Below, one piece after another: positions 16,958 through 25,413 of a stretch of 64,000 nt of DNA. A program made the position numbers and the translations under genes. Positions within the stretch are counted from its first letter, which is position 1; each line of letters opens with the position of its first letter. Source of the stretch: CCY15215 sp039194995 (lineage in GTDB: Bacteria; Cyanobacteriota; Cyanobacteriia; Cyanobacteriales; Spirulinaceae). A model generated the notes under the pieces. The model saw only the letters and a list, made by a program, of their open reading frames with translations. It did not search any database and was not told where the DNA came from. The stretch covers positions 3,355-67,354 of the forward strand of contig JBCCVR010000011.1 of NCBI GenBank assembly GCA_039194995.1. Direction: 5' to 3'.

Positions 16958-17431
16958 ATGACCATTTATTTTTACACGACCCGCGATAAATCTTACGGTT
17001 GTTTTTCTAACTTTTCCGCTCATGGTTTTGAGTTGGATGGCGTTTGGTGGCCCACCAGCGAACATTATTTTCAGGCGCAGAAATTTACCGGAACGCCTCA
17101 TGTTGAAGAGATTCGTTTGGCCAAAACTCCAAAAATTGCCGCCAAAATGGGGCGCGATCGCAAGCGTCCGTTACGCCAAGATTGGGAAACTGTCAAAGAA
17201 GAAGTGATGAAAAAAGCACTCCTCGAAAAATTTTCCACCCATCCCGAGATTGGCGAACTCTTGCTCTCTACCGGAGAGGAAGAAATTGTCGAAAACTCCC
17301 CCTTCGATTACTATTGGGGCTGCGGAAAAAATGGCTGCGGAAAAAATCGCTTGGGCTTTCTCTTAATGGAAGTCCGGGCTATCCTGCGCGATCGCATTGC
17401 CAAGATCGACCGACAAACCGAATCCAAATGA
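16958..17431 (+). CDS. NADAR family ADP-ribosyl hydrolase
   Basis: A 157-residue protein that is NADAR (YbiA, formerly DUF1768) from end to end: CFSNFSAHGFELDGVWWPTSEHYFQAQKF at about 15-43 (with WPTSEHYFQ as core), then KMGRDRKRPLRQDWETVK, then YYWGCGKNGCGKNRLGFLLMEVR. Characterised NADAR proteins remove ADP-ribose from guanine bases in DNA or RNA, or act on riboflavin intermediates. This one has no DarT toxin gene next to it. It is transcribed away from the PH-domain gene, with 118 bases between the starts. The GCGKN pair is encoded by a perfect 15-base tandem repeat (17318-17332 and 17333-17347), but both copies match family consensus positions. Confidence 0.88.
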   Translation: MTIYFYTTRDKSYGCFSNFSAHGFELDGVWWPTSEHYFQAQKFTGTPHVEEIRLAKTPKIAAKMGRDRKRPLRQDWETVKEEVMKKALLEKFSTHPEIGELLLSTGEEEIVENSPFDYYWGCGKNGCGKNRLGFLLMEVRAILRDRIAKIDRQTESK

Positions 17432-17488
17432 GGTGTCTTTGGTATAGGATAAAGAAAGAATAAAAAAATACTGGAAAAGGAGTTAAAA

Positions 17489-17602
17489 ATGGTCGAACAT
17501 CTACTTTTAGGAATCGTTCTCGGTTTAGTTTCCGTGACCCTTTTAGGTCTGTTTTTTGCTGCTTATATGCAGTACAAGCGCGACGATCGCGCGATCGGCT
17601 AA
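17489..17602 (+). CDS. petG: Cytochrome b6f complex subunit 5
   Basis: A 37-residue single-span membrane protein starting MVEHLLLGIVLGL and ending in a charged YKRDDRAIG tail. Length, the VEPLL-like start, the hydrophobic core and the AAYxQY boundary match PetG of cyanobacteria and chloroplasts. PetG is a small peripheral helix of the thylakoid cytochrome b6f complex and is needed for its assembly or stability. A good ribosome-binding site, AAGGAG (17477-17482), is placed six bases before the ATG. The gene stands alone, with a possible -10 element around TATAGGATAA (about 17442-17451), and ends at a strong bidirectional terminator. Confidence 0.96.
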   Translation: MVEHLLLGIVLGLVSVTLLGLFFAAYMQYKRDDRAIG

Positions 17603-17606
17603 AAAA

Positions 17607-17640
17607 GAGTCGGGTGCGTTATTAATGCACCCGACTTATT
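17607..17640 (+). terminator. Bidirectional terminator between petG and the S1 gene
   Basis: A perfect ten-base stem AGTCGGGTGC (17608-17617) and GCACCCGACT (17627-17636) with a nine-base loop. It is followed by a T-rich stretch on the plus strand and preceded by an A-run that gives T's on the minus strand, so it can stop both the petG and the convergent S1 transcripts. Confidence 0.9.
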
Positions 17641-17646
17641 CTGATT

Positions 17647-18816
17647 TTATTCTTCTTCCCGATTGGCTGGAGGAGGCTCGAGTATTGCTCCGGGTGGCGG
17701 CGGTTGAATGAGGGGATCGATTAACTCTTTGGGAGGAGTTGCCCCGGGCGGCGGCGGTTGAGACGGTTGTTCCAGGGGGACTTCCCGTTGAGGGGAAACC
17801 AGAGGCGGTGCCATTGCTCCGGGTGGCGGCGGTTGAATGAGGGGATCTTCTCTTGCTCCCGGTGGGGGTGGTTGAGTAATCGATTGTTTCTTCTCTTGCT
17901 TTTTCTCTTGTTCCCTTTCCGCTTTCTTGCGTTTTGCAGTTTCGAGGCGTTCTTCCGCATCCGCCATCACTGCATCCATTTTTTCTAAAATCTCCCCGGG
18001 ATAACTTTCTAACATCTTGGTGGAGAAAGAAAGGCGATTTTTATCCTCATCGATATCGGCAACAATCACCTTCAGTTCTTGACCGATTTTAAACACCGTG
18101 TTGAGAGAATGAATGGGACTATCGCTCACTTGTTTGACGTGCAATAACCCCGTCAAACCGCCAATATCAACAAACACGCCATAGGGTTGAATGCTGACCA
18201 CTTTTCCTTCTGCGAGGGTTCCCGGTTCGACGCTCTTAATGGCTTCCGATCGCGCTGCATCCCGTTGGGATAATACCAGTTTGCGCCGTTCGGGATCCAC
18301 TTCCAAACAAGTCACCGTCAAAGACTGCCCCACCAAGGTATCTAAATTCTCCTTTTCCATCAGATGCGATCGGGGAATAAAAGAGCGCAACCCGTTCACC
18401 TGTCCGGTTACGCCACCGCGATTGACTCCTGTAACCCGCATTTGTACCGACGAGCCTTTCTCTTTCACCTCCAGCATATCGTCCCATGCCTGCTTGATGG
18501 AAAGTTGGCGGCGAGACAGTAAAACCTGTCCTTCCGCATCCTGTCCGCGAACGATTAAAAATTCAAATTCTTCATTGAGGGGTAAAACTTTACTCAAATC
18601 GCCAGTCGAGTCCAACGCCGCCTCATCACTGGGAACGAATCCAGAAGATTTACCGCCAATATCGACATAAATGCCATCAGAAGTATGTTCGACGATCGTA
18701 CCCAGTACCACCTCTCCGCGTTGAAAGCTGAAGGTTTCTCCTTCGATAGCCTTGGCAAAGTCATCCATCGAAAAGGAGGCTTGGGTTGGATTAGAATTGG
18801 TCGGTTTGGAACTCAT
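17647..18816 (-). CDS. S1-domain RNA-binding protein with QPPPPGA-repeat tail (ribosomal protein S1 paralogue)
   Basis: A 389-residue protein with three S1 domains at about 30-100, 118-185 and 204-275. The first and third carry the typical YVDIGGKSSGFVP and FVDIGGLTGLLH strands. Cyanobacterial S1 proteins have three or so S1 repeats and come as two paralogues; this sequence differs clearly from the main Rps1A form, so I take it as the second, Rps1B-like type. The tail (about 276-389) starts with a Lys/Glu-rich helix and then has four QPPPPGA repeats, two inside a longer DPLIQPPPPGA unit. Known Rps1B proteins, as I recall them, end soon after the S1 repeats. The ATG at 18816 is preferred to a TTG 13 codons upstream. 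It could bind mRNA as part of, or apart from, the ribosome. Confidence 0.85.
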   Translation of the reverse strand: MSSKPTNSNPTQASFSMDDFAKAIEGETFSFQRGEVVLGTIVEHTSDGIYVDIGGKSSGFVPSDEAALDSTGDLSKVLPLNEEFEFLIVRGQDAEGQVLLSRRQLSIKQAWDDMLEVKEKGSSVQMRVTGVNRGGVTGQVNGLRSFIPRSHLMEKENLDTLVGQSLTVTCLEVDPERRKLVLSQRDAARSEAIKSVEPGTLAEGKVVSIQPYGVFVDIGGLTGLLHVKQVSDSPIHSLNTVFKIGQELKVIVADIDEDKNRLSFSTKMLESYPGEILEKMDAVMADAEERLETAKRKKAEREQEKKQEKKQSITQPPPPGAREDPLIQPPPPGAMAPPLVSPQREVPLEQPSQPPPPGATPPKELIDPLIQPPPPGAILEPPPANREEE

Positions 18817-18948
18817 AACAGTCTGTACGGTGAAATTAGGCGTTTGCAATCCCAAGGCGGTTTTTTTTTCGAGGAAAATTAAACCGAGTTTCCCGGAGAT
18901 TGAAAACGAGAGCGCTCTTTTGTTTACATTAACCGTTTCTTCGGAAAA

Positions 18949-19689
18949 CTACAGTGTTGAGCTAAACAACTGTAACACTTTTTGCCACGCATCCTGCGCT
19001 GAGGCTTCATCGTAATCCGAACGGCGATCGCAAAAAAAGCCATGCCCTACTCCGTTATACTGAAAAATTTGGTGAGTAATATTACATTTTTTCAATTCTG
19101 CGGCGATCGCATCGACTTGCTCGCTGGGAATCAAGACATCTTCTCTACCGAAAAAAGCGTATAGGATACCTTTAATCTCTTTTGTTCGGGTAATGGTGGG
19201 TTCTCCTCCGCCCGGGGTCAGCGTGGCAACTCCCGCCCCGTAAAATGAAGCCGTGGCTTTAATCTCTTCGAGAACTGCCCCCAAATAGACGACGTGACCC
19301 CCAAAACAAAAGCCAATACTGCCGATGCTTCCCGTTTTCAGATTGGGTAGAGTTTTGAGATAAGCGATCGCGCCTTGGATATCCCCAAGGAGTTCGTCCG
19401 CTTGGGTTAGCACTTTATATTCTCGCCCCCATTTTATTTCTTCGGGACTGTATCCCACTGCAAAACCCGGAGCCAAACGCTGATAAATGGCGGGTGCGAT
19501 CGCAATATACCCTTCTTTGGCGATTCGTTCGGTTACATCGCGAATATGCTCATTGACTCCAAAAATCTCTTGAATGACGACGATCCCGGGATAAGTTCCC
19601 GCTTCTATTGGTTGGGCGAGATAGGCATCAATTGGCAAATCCCCATTTTTCACCGCGACCCACTCGGTGCGAATATTTGTACCCATCAT
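18949..19689 (-). CDS. Dienelactone hydrolase family protein
   Basis: A 246-residue alpha/beta hydrolase. The catalytic triad of the dienelactone hydrolase family is visible: Cys128 in GFCFGGH, Asp184 in FFGREDVLIP and His216 in GVGHGFFC. Glu41 in VVIQEIFG matches the family's conserved acidic residue that activates the cysteine. The family opens lactone rings or related esters; cyanobacterial members are of unknown substrate. Two ATG codons stand in tandem (19689 and 19686). The gene is divergent from the GntR regulator, with 77 bases between them, which makes regulation by that neighbour possible. Confidence 0.88.
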   Translation of the reverse strand: MMGTNIRTEWVAVKNGDLPIDAYLAQPIEAGTYPGIVVIQEIFGVNEHIRDVTERIAKEGYIAIAPAIYQRLAPGFAVGYSPEEIKWGREYKVLTQADELLGDIQGAIAYLKTLPNLKTGSIGSIGFCFGGHVVYLGAVLEEIKATASFYGAGVATLTPGGGEPTITRTKEIKGILYAFFGREDVLIPSEQVDAIAAELKKCNITHQIFQYNGVGHGFFCDRRSDYDEASAQDAWQKVLQLFSSTL

Positions 19690-19766
19690 AGTTTGTAATC
19701 TTCCCCAAAACCGTCTGAGAACAATCTACACTAGAGAAACGCGCTCATTTCGCCGAATTCTCAGCT

Positions 19767-20759
19767 ATGGTTAACCCCTTGCAATTTAATATCCAAACGG
19801 ATAGCGATATTCCCGCCTCGAAACAACTCTTCGATCAAATTCAATTTGCGATCGCATCTCGTCAGTATCCCCCGGGTCATCGTCTCCCCAGCACCCGTCA
19901 ACTGGCGCAAATTACCGGACTGCACCGCAATACGGTGAGTAAGGTCTATCGCCAACTCGAAGAAACCGGATTGGTAGAATCCCAAGCCGGATCCGGCATC
20001 TACGTCAAAGCACAGGGTCACGAGGGCGGGACAAAACTCGGTTCTCCCATGCTCGAACAATACCCGGAAGCCTATCAAGTCGTCCAGAAGAGCATTGACG
20101 AATTATTGGTGCAGGGTTGTACCCTCTCCCAAGCGCGAGAACTCTTTCTCTCGGAAATTGATTGGCGCTTGCGGTGTAGTGCAAGGGTTTTAGTGACGGT
20201 TCCCCAACGCGATATCGGGGCGGGAGAATTAATGGTGAAGGAACTTGAAGGCGCTTTAAAAATTCCCATTCAATTGGTTTCCCTCGAAGAATTAGCCGAG
20301 GTGCTCGAGCAAACCCATTCGGGAACTGTCGTCACCAGTCGCTATTTTATCAAAGAAGCCGAATCCCTCGCCGCCCCAAAATCCGTGCGGGTTATTCCTG
20401 TAGATATCTATGATTACAATCAGGAGTTGATAAAAATCAAGGATCTTCGTCAAAATAGCTGTTTGGGATTGGTGAGTTTAAGCGATGGGATTTTAGGGAT
20501 CGCGCAAATTTTAATTCATAGCTTGCGCGGGGATGACCTTTTAGTGATGACTGCAAGGGTAGACGATACTTACCGCCTCAATGCCCTGATTAAAAGCGCC
20601 CATACGATTATCTGCGATCGCGCCAGTTACGATGCCACCAAACAGGCAATTCTCAAAGCACGAGAGGATCTCATTCGCCATCCGGATTTGATTTGCAGCG
20701 AAAACTATATCGGTGAAAAATCGATTAATTTACTCAAGCGAGAACTAGGGCTGGGGTAA
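19767..20759 (+). CDS. GntR-family transcriptional regulator
   Basis: A 330-residue protein whose first 80 residues form a GntR winged helix: IPASKQLFDQIQFAI, then LPSTRQLAQITGLHRNTVSKVYRQLE (recognition helix region about 45-65), then GLVESQAGSGIYV. The rest (about 90-330) is an effector or dimer domain without the aminotransferase fold of MocR regulators. It resembles the regulator-only domain found in cyanobacterial GntR proteins; no ligand is apparent. It begins 77 bases from the divergent dienelactone hydrolase gene, and the short shared gap could hold its operator. The next gene starts 39 bases after its stop. Confidence 0.88.
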   Translation: MVNPLQFNIQTDSDIPASKQLFDQIQFAIASRQYPPGHRLPSTRQLAQITGLHRNTVSKVYRQLEETGLVESQAGSGIYVKAQGHEGGTKLGSPMLEQYPEAYQVVQKSIDELLVQGCTLSQARELFLSEIDWRLRCSARVLVTVPQRDIGAGELMVKELEGALKIPIQLVSLEELAEVLEQTHSGTVVTSRYFIKEAESLAAPKSVRVIPVDIYDYNQELIKIKDLRQNSCLGLVSLSDGILGIAQILIHSLRGDDLLVMTARVDDTYRLNALIKSAHTIICDRASYDATKQAILKAREDLIRHPDLICSENYIGEKSINLLKRELGLG

Positions 20760-20798
20760 TTTCAGCGATGCGATCGGGGCTCTATCAATATTCCAATC

Positions 20799-22520
20799 AT
20801 GTCTCTATCAACTAACAAATCGATCGATAAAGGGTTTCTCTGGCAATGGATTCTACTCCACATGACGATCGGTGTGGGGGTCGTGGGATTATTGAGTGTC
20901 TTTAATAATGCAACATTATGGTTTCTATCATTTTTGTGTATTACAATTTGCCTGTCTTGGGCGCAATGGTTTCTGCTCCGTCGAGTGCGCCGAGATATGG
21001 GCGGTTGGCAATACACGGGTCTTGCTGCATTTCTGATCTCGTTCTTCTCATCTGAACTTCACCCACTCGCTCCATTGCTAATCTATCCCATTGCGTTGAG
21101 TCTGGTTCAATGGCGGATTTTGCATCGTATTGTCAAACGTGCCTATTGGTGGTTTCCGCTTAATTTTGTTTCACTGGTATTGAGTAGTTTTCTTGCAGCT
21201 TTATTGGTAATAGTCCTGAATACAAATTCTACGCTAGCGCTGGGAATTATTAGCGCGATCGCAGGGGGACTATTGGGATTTTTATATGGTAGCTTCTCGG
21301 TTTGGGGTTTAAGGCGACTCTTTCGGCAACAAAAACCCATTGCGCAACAAAAACCTATTGCGCAACAATCCTCACCATCACAGGACAAGAAACTTACATC
21401 TCAACAACTATTATTTAGGTCGATTTTCTTAGTTTTATTTTTTCTTGCCACGATGTTGTGGTATCGTCTCCTACCCCGAGCCAGTTTCCAGTATTCCAAT
21501 CTCCTCTGGTTTATTGTCGTTGTTCCTTACCTTTACGTCTCAATTTTGTTTCACGAGTTAGGCCATCTCATTGCGGCTTTACTCTGTGGTTTTAAACTCA
21601 GATTTATTGCGGTCAATCGCTTAATACTGTTACGCAATAGTCAAGGACTTTCCGTTAAGTTTTTGCAACGATACTCGGCCGGAGGAATAACCAGTACATT
21701 GCCGATCGATATCAAGCATCTGCGACGCAATCTCATCATAAAAATTGCAGCCGGGCCATTTGCCTCCTTTTTGCTATTTTTGTTAGGCGTTGTCTTGATT
21801 CAATTTCCGCAAACTACCGCTCAAAATCCGTTGTTGTGGATATTGGCATCACTATCTTCTCTCAATTTGGGAATCGCGATTAGCAATCTCCTCCCGCTCA
21901 AATTCGGTGAATTTCGGACGGATGGCAGTCTGATTTTAATGTTGTTGGGCAATACGCCAGAGGGTTTGTGCCTCCAAAGTATCTATGCTTATCATGCCGA
22001 ACAAATGCAAGGAATTCGACCGAGAGATGTCGATCCAAATACGATCGCTGGGGGTTTGGGAAGTCGCGATCGCTCTATTTTTGAGATAGATGGATTTATG
22101 ATGGCTTACGCCTGCGCTTTAGATGCAGGGGATCTCGAACAAGCTGGAGACTATCTGGATCGAGCCTTAGCACTCAAACAAGTCTTGCCAGAATTCTTTC
22201 GCACCCCTCTCTTACTAGAAGGGGCGTATTTTTATGCCCATGTTCGCCGCGAACTCGATATTGCCCGAGACTGGTTTGCCAAGGCTCGAGATTTTACGCT
22301 GATCGAACCGCATACCCTCCATCGAGTAAAAGCAGCATTGGCTCTGGTCGAGGGTAACTACACCGAAGCGATCGATCGCACTCAACAGGGAATTCAACAA
22401 GCGAAAGACAGCCGTTTTTTACGAGGAAGCGCGATCGCCGAGATCGATCTGTTGCAACAAATTGAAACTGAGGCTCGATCTGGGGGCGATCTGTTAAAAT
22501 TGCCTTCGCAGCAACTTTAA
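20799..22520 (+). CDS. M50 (site-2) zinc protease fused to TPR-like helices
   Basis: A 573-residue polytopic protein. An N-terminal block of about five hydrophobic segments (about 12-180) is followed by a Gln-rich linker. Next comes an M50-type protease core with HELGH at 252-256 and the second metal motif, which reads NLLPLKFGEFRTDG with Asp375. The C-terminal 170 residues are helical and look like tetratricopeptide-type pairs (AGDLEQAGDYLDRAL, EGNYTEAIDRTQQGI). Site-2 proteases cut membrane-spanning substrates within the bilayer. The second motif is spaced more widely than the usual NxxPxxxxDG. The linker contains an 18-base tandem duplication (21327-21362) encoding QQKPIA twice. The stop is seven bases before the next gene, so the two are probably co-transcribed. 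Confidence 0.82.
   Translation: MSLSTNKSIDKGFLWQWILLHMTIGVGVVGLLSVFNNATLWFLSFLCITICLSWAQWFLLRRVRRDMGGWQYTGLAAFLISFFSSELHPLAPLLIYPIALSLVQWRILHRIVKRAYWWFPLNFVSLVLSSFLAALLVIVLNTNSTLALGIISAIAGGLLGFLYGSFSVWGLRRLFRQQKPIAQQKPIAQQSSPSQDKKLTSQQLLFRSIFLVLFFLATMLWYRLLPRASFQYSNLLWFIVVVPYLYVSILFHELGHLIAALLCGFKLRFIAVNRLILLRNSQGLSVKFLQRYSAGGITSTLPIDIKHLRRNLIIKIAAGPFASFLLFLLGVVLIQFPQTTAQNPLLWILASLSSLNLGIAISNLLPLKFGEFRTDGSLILMLLGNTPEGLCLQSIYAYHAEQMQGIRPRDVDPNTIAGGLGSRDRSIFEIDGFMMAYACALDAGDLEQAGDYLDRALALKQVLPEFFRTPLLLEGAYFYAHVRRELDIARDWFAKARDFTLIEPHTLHRVKAALALVEGNYTEAIDRTQQGIQQAKDSRFLRGSAIAEIDLLQQIETEARSGGDLLKLPSQQL
21327..21362 (+). repeat. 18-base tandem repeat inside the M50 gene
   Basis: Two copies (21327-21344 and 21345-21362) differ by one base and a partial third copy follows. 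The repeat is in frame and doubles the QQKPIA peptide in the linker between the N-terminal membrane block and the protease core. Confidence 0.85.
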
Positions 22521-22526
22521 ACCCGC

Positions 22527-23873
22527 ATGAGTGCCACCCTATCTCCAACCCGCTTAAGCGAAGAACGCGCCCTCTCCATCATTGAATCCATCATCGCGCA
22601 ATCCCAATCCGACGGCGTTTTTGTTAGTCTGAAAGCCGGAGAATCCGCACTCAGTCGCTTTTCGGAAAACCAGATCGGGCAAAACATCACGAAACATTAC
22701 TTTAAGCTCAAAATTACCAGTTACTTCGGCCAGCGTACTGCCTCCTCTTCCACCACCGAATCCGATCCCGAAGCCTGGGGCGAAACCCTACGCCGTTCGG
22801 AAGAGTTGGCGCGTTTTGCCCCGGAAGATCCCGAATGGATGCCCCTACTGTCTCCCCAAACCTACGACGAGAGAATTCCGGCTTTTGATGAAGAGACGGC
22901 CGATTTATCCCCGCGATCGCGCGGAGAATTAGTGAATCGCGCTTGTACCCTCTCTCGTAATGCCAAGATGGAAGGATCGGGGTCTTTAAGTACGGATTGT
23001 GAAGTTACGGCCATTGGCAATTCTACCGGATTGCGTGCTTGCGATCGCGCGACGGAGGCGGATTTTAGTTTCACCGCCCGAGGCGATCGCGGTTCGAGTT
23101 GGGGCAGTAATACCGCCTTTGCGATCGCGGATATTCCCCTCGCCGAGACTGCTGAAGCAACCCTCGATCTCGCCCAACAAGCGCAAAATCCCCAAGATAT
23201 CACCCCTGGCGTGTATCCGGTCATTTTCAGTCCCGCCGCCTTTGCCAATCTTCTCGCTTGGACAATCTGGAATCTAGATGCACGGGCGGCGGATGAAGGG
23301 CGATCGTTTATGTCTCGCAAGGATGCAACTGGGCAAACCATTGGTAATCGCATCGGTGAATCTCTTTTTAGTCCCCTCGTAAATATTCGGCGAGATCCCG
23401 CACATCCCCTCTTGCAAAGCAGTACGTTTTTTGGGGATGGTTTGCCCAAGACTGCCCTCGAAATTATTCGCCAAGGCGTTCCCCAAACTCTTTCCTATAG
23501 CCGCTATTGGGCGCAAGAAAAAGACCGATCGCCGACGGGGAGTTTATTTCCCTTTGTCATGGAGGGCAGCGATCGCACGTTAGCCGATTCCCTCGGGGAG
23601 ATGGAGCGCGGTATTTTTATTAATCGATCTTGGTATGTTAACTGCACCGATCCTCGCACCCTAGAAGTGACGGGCATGACCCGAGATGGGACGTTTTGGG
23701 TTGAGAATGGCAAAATCTCTCATCCCGTGAAAAATTTGCGGTTCAATCAATCTTTGCCGGATATGTTGCGAGATATTGACGATTTGACTGTGGTACGCCG
23801 TTGCGGAGGTTCTGTCGTTCCCGGGGTGCGGGTTAAAGCCTTTAATTTTAGCAGCGTTACCGAAAGTATTTGA
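22527..23873 (+). CDS. TldD/PmbA family protein (TldE/PmbA-like)
   Basis: A 448-residue protein that spans the TldD/PmbA family, with an early RFSENQIGQNI segment, a central GVYPVIFSPAAFANLLAWT, and a late VEGSDRTLADSLGEMERGIFIN region. TldD and its partner TldE (PmbA) form a heterodimeric zinc protease that processes peptides such as microcin B17 and degrades unfolded proteins. TldD carries HExxxH; this protein has no such motif where it is expected (TIWNLDARAADEG), so it fits the non-catalytic TldE/PmbA half. Its TldD partner is not in the window. It starts seven bases after the M50 gene. Confidence 0.85.
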   Translation: MSATLSPTRLSEERALSIIESIIAQSQSDGVFVSLKAGESALSRFSENQIGQNITKHYFKLKITSYFGQRTASSSTTESDPEAWGETLRRSEELARFAPEDPEWMPLLSPQTYDERIPAFDEETADLSPRSRGELVNRACTLSRNAKMEGSGSLSTDCEVTAIGNSTGLRACDRATEADFSFTARGDRGSSWGSNTAFAIADIPLAETAEATLDLAQQAQNPQDITPGVYPVIFSPAAFANLLAWTIWNLDARAADEGRSFMSRKDATGQTIGNRIGESLFSPLVNIRRDPAHPLLQSSTFFGDGLPKTALEIIRQGVPQTLSYSRYWAQEKDRSPTGSLFPFVMEGSDRTLADSLGEMERGIFINRSWYVNCTDPRTLEVTGMTRDGTFWVENGKISHPVKNLRFNQSLPDMLRDIDDLTVVRRCGGSVVPGVRVKAFNFSSVTESI

Positions 23874-23882
23874 GGTTGTGTG

Positions 23883-23920
23883 GGAATGAACCACAGAGAC
23901 ACAGAGAAGCGCAGAGAGAA
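23883..23920 (+). repeat. CACAGAGA-type intergenic repeat
   Basis: A short purine-rich stretch made of CACAGAGACACAGAGAAGCG units, in the gap between the PmbA-like gene and glgC. This kind of sequence recurs between genes in many cyanobacteria. No function is known. Confidence 0.4.
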
Positions 23921-23988
23921 AAATAGCGATCGCAATAACTGAGAATGTTATCGAGGCGATCGCTTTTAACCGTTCCGATTAAACGGCA

Positions 23989-25278
23989 TTAAATCACGGT
24001 GTCGTCGGGAATCACCGCATTTTTCAACACTACAACCACTCCACTTTTAATGTAAAACCCTTCACTCTCGCGATCGGCTTCTTCAATCCGATCTTTATTG
24101 AGGATTAAAACTTTTTTACCAATGCGAGCATTTTTATCGACAATTGCCCGGCGAATCGTCGAACCTTCCCCAATCCCAATGGGAATCTTGCCAGTTTCCA
24201 AGCCCGATTGACGTTCGGCAAAGGGTTCGTAATAGTCTGCCCCCATCACCAGCGTATCTTCAATTTTACAACCGGATTCAACGCGACTGCGAATGCCTAA
24301 GACAGAGTGACCGATTTCACAATTTTTGAGAATGCAGCCTTCACCGATAATCGATTCGCTAACCTTGCAATTTAACAATTTGGTGGGCGGAAGGTAGCGA
24401 GAACGAGTATAAATCGGTGCTTTTTCGTCATAGAAACTAAAAGCGGGTTTGGGCTGCATGGTCAGCGCTAAATTTGCTTCAAAGAAGGCTTCAATCGTTC
24501 CAATATCTTCCCAGTAATCGTCAAAAAGATAAGCCTGAATGTTATAATCTTTGGCGGCTCCCGGAATAATTTCTTTCCCGAAATCCGTTTGTTCTGAATT
24601 TTTTTTCAGTAAATCGATTAAAGCCTGTTTCTTAAAAACGTAAATTCCCATTGAGGCGATATAAGGTTTTTGTTTGGCCTCTTCTGGGGTCAATCCCAAT
24701 TTTGTTGTATCGACTTGCATCGCCGTGAGGGCTTCACCTTTCGGTTTTTCACTAAAATCAACAACGCGCCCATCGCCGTCAATTTTCATTAAGCCGAAAC
24801 TCGAGGCGCGTCGTTCGTCGATGGGAATTACCGAAAGGGTAATATCGGCGTTGGTTTCCCGGTGGCGATCGATGAATAAGCCGTAATCCATACGATACAG
24901 ATGATCGCCCGAAAGGATGATAAACTCATCGACATCCCATTCGGCAAACAACCATAGATACTGGCGAACCGCGTCGGCAGTTCCTTGAAACCAGTCCGGG
25001 CGATCGCGAGTTTGTTGGGCTGCAAGAACTTCCACAAATCCTTCACCCAAACCGCCAAAACTATAAGCGCGGGTTAAGTGACGGTTAAGAGAAGCTGAGT
25101 TAAACTGGGTAAGAACGTAGATTTTATTAATCTCTGAATTGATACAATTGCTGACGGGAATATCGATGAGACGATATTTACCTGCCAATGGAACCGCAGG
25201 TTTTGCCCGCAACTTCGTTAACGGGTAAAGACGGGTGCCGGCACCTCCACCAAGAATGATCCCTAATACTCTTTTCAC
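23989..25278 (-). CDS. glgC: Glucose-1-phosphate adenylyltransferase (ADP-glucose pyrophosphorylase)
   Basis: A 429-residue protein that matches GlgC throughout. The pyrophosphorylase loop GGGAGTRLYPLT is at about 10-21, the SGDHLYRMDY motif around 120, and the EDIGTIEAFFEANLAL segment around 260. The C-terminal half has left-handed beta-helix hexapeptides (CEIGHSVLGIRSRVESG) and the sugar-phosphate activator site near the end. It makes ADP-glucose from glucose-1-phosphate and ATP, the first committed step of glycogen synthesis, and in cyanobacteria is activated by 3-phosphoglycerate and inhibited by phosphate. Length is normal. It is a single-gene unit here; no glgA or glgB is near. Confidence 0.97.
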   Translation of the reverse strand: MKRVLGIILGGGAGTRLYPLTKLRAKPAVPLAGKYRLIDIPVSNCINSEINKIYVLTQFNSASLNRHLTRAYSFGGLGEGFVEVLAAQQTRDRPDWFQGTADAVRQYLWLFAEWDVDEFIILSGDHLYRMDYGLFIDRHRETNADITLSVIPIDERRASSFGLMKIDGDGRVVDFSEKPKGEALTAMQVDTTKLGLTPEEAKQKPYIASMGIYVFKKQALIDLLKKNSEQTDFGKEIIPGAAKDYNIQAYLFDDYWEDIGTIEAFFEANLALTMQPKPAFSFYDEKAPIYTRSRYLPPTKLLNCKVSESIIGEGCILKNCEIGHSVLGIRSRVESGCKIEDTLVMGADYYEPFAERQSGLETGKIPIGIGEGSTIRRAIVDKNARIGKKVLILNKDRIEEADRESEGFYIKSGVVVVLKNAVIPDDTVI

Positions 25279-25339
25279 GAAAAACCTCTAACTGCCATTG
25301 TGATTCTCCAAGACAAGTGTAGGACGGGTCTGAACAATT

Positions 25340-25357
25340 ATCAATTATCAATTATCA
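25340..25357 (+). repeat. AATTATCA-type intergenic repeat
   Basis: Two head-to-tail ATTATCA units in the gap between glgC and menD. A related copy lies at 39992-40012 in the gap before the retropepsin gene. These AT-rich units are widespread between cyanobacterial genes. Confidence 0.4.
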
Positions 25358-25413
25358 ACAGGTCGATTGGATATGGCGAATCGAGTTCGCCATCCCTCGA
25401 CCTCAATTATCAG

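Noticed and set aside
17318..17347. Apparent 15-base duplication in the NADAR gene
   Set aside because: Both copies match conserved positions of the family (G-x-G-x-x-G-x-G-x-N), so this is not an insertion but coincident codon use.
22862..23449. A 195-codon antisense frame in the PmbA-like gene
   Set aside because: The sense frame is clearly the real gene over the same span; the antisense product is Arg/Ser/Ala-rich without motifs.
23961..23990. Small CCGTT/AACGG hairpin after glgC
   Set aside because: On the glgC strand it is followed by A's rather than T's, so it does not look like a terminator for glgC.
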